A DNA stretch of 64,000 nt from Acidobacterium sp. S8 (GTDB lineage Bacteria > Acidobacteriota > Terriglobia > Terriglobales > Acidobacteriaceae), in contig NZ_LMUM01000015.1 in the NCBI RefSeq assembly GCF_009765985.1, forward strand, positions 124,001 to 188,000. Reading direction: 5' to 3'. The notes under the pieces were generated by a model. That model was not told where the DNA came from. It searched no databases and saw nothing but the letters and a program-made list of their open reading frames with translations. Position numbers and translations under genes: made by a program. Below, piece by piece: positions 61,757-64,000 of this stretch (its first letter is position 1; each line of letters opens with the position of its first letter).

Positions 61757-64000
61757 ATGATGCAGCGTCGTGGATTTTTAAAGATTGCCGGTCGCCTCGG
61801 CGCTGGCATTGGCGTGGCCAGTCCACTGTTTGGACAGTTAGCCGGAGCCGGACAAGCGGACACGGATACTGCACGGCCTCAGGAATTGATCCGGGCCCTC
61901 GACAAAGGTTGGTCCATTGCGACTGATCCGAATAATGTCGGCCGGGAGCAGTCCTGGTTCCAGGAGGCCCGGTCCAACGCCAAGGCCACTCCGGTGCCAT
62001 CCATCATCCAGGAGCTTTATCCTGCCTATCACGGTGTTGCCTGGTATTGGGTGGACTTCAAGGCCAACACAAATCCATTTGCAAAGGGGCGAACGCTGCT
62101 TCGCTTCCAGGCCGTCGACTATCTGGCGGATGTGTGGCTCAATGGCCATCATGTGGGCTCGCATGAAGGAGGTGAAACACCATTCGTCCTGGACGTAACC
62201 GATATCGTTCGCCCTGATCAGAGCAACAAGCTTGCCGTAAGAGTTCTGAACCCGGATGATCGCAGCATTGATGGAATTGTCCTGAAAGAGACGCCTCACC
62301 GGAATAAAGTCGTCAAATTCTCGAACGGCAGCCTCTATGATTTCGGAGGCATTCTTCAACCTGTTGAGCTTGCTTATGTGCCTGCTGTTCGCATCTCGAA
62401 CCTGCATATCGTTCCGGACTGGAAGACGGGCGATGTCGCCATCCGGATTACCGTGCAGAATGCCTTATCTAAATCCGTCCGTGCTACTTTGCAACTGCTG
62501 GTTTCGCAGGATGCAGGTCAAACCGTATTGCAGGACACGCTGAAGACTACGATCGCAGCCGGCGAATCGCAGGTAAGCCATCAGATCACGTTCAAGCAGT
62601 TCAGGCTGTGGGATCTTGATACTCCTAACCTCTATCAGCTTCAAGTGACGCTCGATTCCGCTGACATGGACGGCTCATTTGCGATCGCGGATACCTTCGG
62701 CTTCCGCGATTTTCGACTCGTCAATGGATACTTCCGCCTGAATGGACGACGCCTCTTTCTCCGCTGCACACACACCGGCAATCACGTTCCTTTTCGCCAG
62801 GTGATTCCGCCGGATGGATATGAGGACATGCTGCGGCGTGATCTTCTCTACGCCAAGGCTTCGGGATTTAATACGGTTCGCTTTATTTCCGGCGTCGCCT
62901 ATCCCTACCAGTTAGACCTGTGCGATGAGCTTGGTCTCATGGTGTACCAGGAATCATCCGCGAGCTGGTTGCTGAAGGATTCGCCAAGGATGAAAACCCT
63001 TTACGAAAACTCTGTGCGCGAGATGATTGTGCGTGATCGCAATCACCCCAGCGTAACGATCTGGGGCATGCTGAATGAAACGGAAGACGGGCCCGTCTCG
63101 CGTGAAGGTCAGGCAGCTCTACCTTTTGTAAGGACTCTCGACGATTCAAGGCTGGTGCTCTATTCCAGCGGACGCTTCGACGGACGTCTCGATACCGGCT
63201 CAGCGAGCAATCCGAAGACGAACGAGTGGGAGCACGTGTGGGGAAAGGAAGCGCCAGGAGCAAGCCGCGTCGCCATGGTTTCTCCCTCCGGACCTGGCAT
63301 CGGCGATTTTCATCTCTACCCGAAGGTTCCCCAGACGCAGGAAACAAATCACATGATGCGCACTCTGGGTGAAGGCGGCAAACCTGTTTTCCTCTCTGAG
63401 TACGGCATTGGCAGCATGATGAATGTTCTTCACGAGCTACGCATGTATGAGCAGGCCGGAATACCGGAAAATGCCGAAGACCTCGTACTGGTGCGATCGA
63501 TGGCGGAACACCTTGTCGCGGACTGGGCGCGACTCGGAATGGACACAGCTTACCCTTTTCCCGAGACTCTTCTGGAGATGAGTCAGGAAATGATGGGCCG
63601 CCATCGACTGCTGGGCTTTAACCTGATCCGCTCCAACCCCCTGATCTGCGGCTTCAATCTAACGGGAATGCTGGATCATGCCCTGACGGGTGAAGGTATC
63701 TGGCGCTTCTGGCGGGATTGGAAGCCAGGACTCTTCGATGTAATGCGAGATGGATGGGCACCCGTTCGCTGGTGTCTCTTTGTCGAGCCTGCACATACCT
63801 ATCTTGGCCGGCCGCTGACGCTTGAAGCCGTCCTGGCGAACGAAGATGCCATTCGCCCCGGCGAATATTCGGCGCAGTTTCGCATATGGGGTCCGCAAGG
63901 CACAGCCTGGAAAAAACAGACCGTCATCTCCATTCCAGATAACAAGAGCACCGACGGACCGCTGGCCGTTCCGGTCATGAAAGAGTCGGTCGCCCTTGAA
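61757..64000 (+). CDS. Tat-exported GH2 family glycoside hydrolase (paralogue c), truncated by the window end
   Basis: The first 748 codons are present and open to the last base; the gene continues beyond the window. Two ATGs (61757, 61760) follow GAGAGG. The Tat leader MQRRGFLKIAGRLG is followed by the sugar-binding domain (DYLADVWLNGHHVG at about 120-133), the Ig-like domain, and a barrel with acid/base Glu440 in WGMLNETEDG and nucleophile Glu547 in PVFLSEYG (numbered from 61760). It is the third paralogue of the GH2 pair at 22333-28671 and stands in the same relative position after SDR and Ldh2. Specificity is unknown. Confidence 0.9.
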   Translation, partial: MMQRRGFLKIAGRLGAGIGVASPLFGQLAGAGQADTDTARPQELIRALDKGWSIATDPNNVGREQSWFQEARSNAKATPVPSIIQELYPAYHGVAWYWVDFKANTNPFAKGRTLLRFQAVDYLADVWLNGHHVGSHEGGETPFVLDVTDIVRPDQSNKLAVRVLNPDDRSIDGIVLKETPHRNKVVKFSNGSLYDFGGILQPVELAYVPAVRISNLHIVPDWKTGDVAIRITVQNALSKSVRATLQLLVSQDAGQTVLQDTLKTTIAAGESQVSHQITFKQFRLWDLDTPNLYQLQVTLDSADMDGSFAIADTFGFRDFRLVNGYFRLNGRRLFLRCTHTGNHVPFRQVIPPDGYEDMLRRDLLYAKASGFNTVRFISGVAYPYQLDLCDELGLMVYQESSASWLLKDSPRMKTLYENSVREMIVRDRNHPSVTIWGMLNETEDGPVSREGQAALPFVRTLDDSRLVLYSSGRFDGRLDTGSASNPKTNEWEHVWGKEAPGASRVAMVSPSGPGIGDFHLYPKVPQTQETNHMMRTLGEGGKPVFLSEYGIGSMMNVLHELRMYEQAGIPENAEDLVLVRSMAEHLVADWARLGMDTAYPFPETLLEMSQEMMGRHRLLGFNLIRSNPLICGFNLTGMLDHALTGEGIWRFWRDWKPGLFDVMRDGWAPVRWCLFVEPAHTYLGRPLTLEAVLANEDAIRPGEYSAQFRIWGPQGTAWKKQTVISIPDNKSTDGPLAVPVMKESVALE

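Overview
The window looks like a chromosome segment of a soil Acidobacteriota (class Terriglobia, Acidobacteriaceae type). This is an inference from gene content: large TonB receptors with an N-terminal carboxypeptidase-regulatory-like domain, Tat-exported glycosidases, an inositol-3-phosphate synthase and an AcoABC-like complex, on DNA of moderately high GC. No rRNA, complete tRNA, CRISPR array or intact mobile-element gene was seen.

Region 1 (1-16.75 kb) is mostly housekeeping: VanZ-like and rhodanese proteins, a secreted protein with a Thr microsatellite, a CPBP protease, accA, an epoxide-hydrolase-like enzyme, dnaE, SRPBCC and Uma2 proteins, inositol-3-phosphate synthase, DedA, a frameshifted ferredoxin relic, endonuclease III, and a TonB receptor behind a cobalamin riboswitch.

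Region 2 (16.8-21.5 kb) is a small islet between two directly repeated segments of about 125 bp. Each repeat carries only the 3' half of a tRNA, with a CCT anticodon loop, as attachment sites do. Between them lie a cupin protein, two histidine kinases and a decayed response regulator.

Region 3 (22-64 kb) is a large glycan-catabolic locus. It encodes three paralogous Tat-exported GH2 enzymes, a GH36-like and a GH29 (alpha-L-fucosidase) enzyme, an Oar-type TonB receptor, a multidomain exported protein, two RhaT-like symporters, two UlaG-like metallo-beta-lactamase-fold proteins, a mutarotase-like protein, an enolase-superfamily dehydratase, three SDRs, an aldo/keto reductase, an FAH-family hydrolase, two D-2-hydroxyacid dehydrogenases, two Ldh2-family dehydrogenases, an E1alpha/E1beta/E2 complex and a FadR-type regulator. 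Together these can be read as a non-phosphorylative route for L-fucose or L-rhamnose: import, oxidation to lactone, hydrolysis, dehydration, oxidation, cleavage to pyruvate and lactate, then oxidative decarboxylation. The exact substrate is an inference.

The most striking signal is regulatory. A 14-bp palindrome of the form TTCAAT-N4-TGAA recurs upstream of the operons of region 3. At six of the seven strongest copies it sits exactly 5 bp before a TTGACA-like -35 box that is 17 bp from a -10 box; the seventh (before GH29) keeps the 5-bp gap but has only a poor -10. This defines one co-regulated unit. In addition, an SDR-Ldh2-GH2 gene block is present twice in opposite orientation, each associated with its own RhaT copy, which suggests an inverted segmental duplication with later specialisation.
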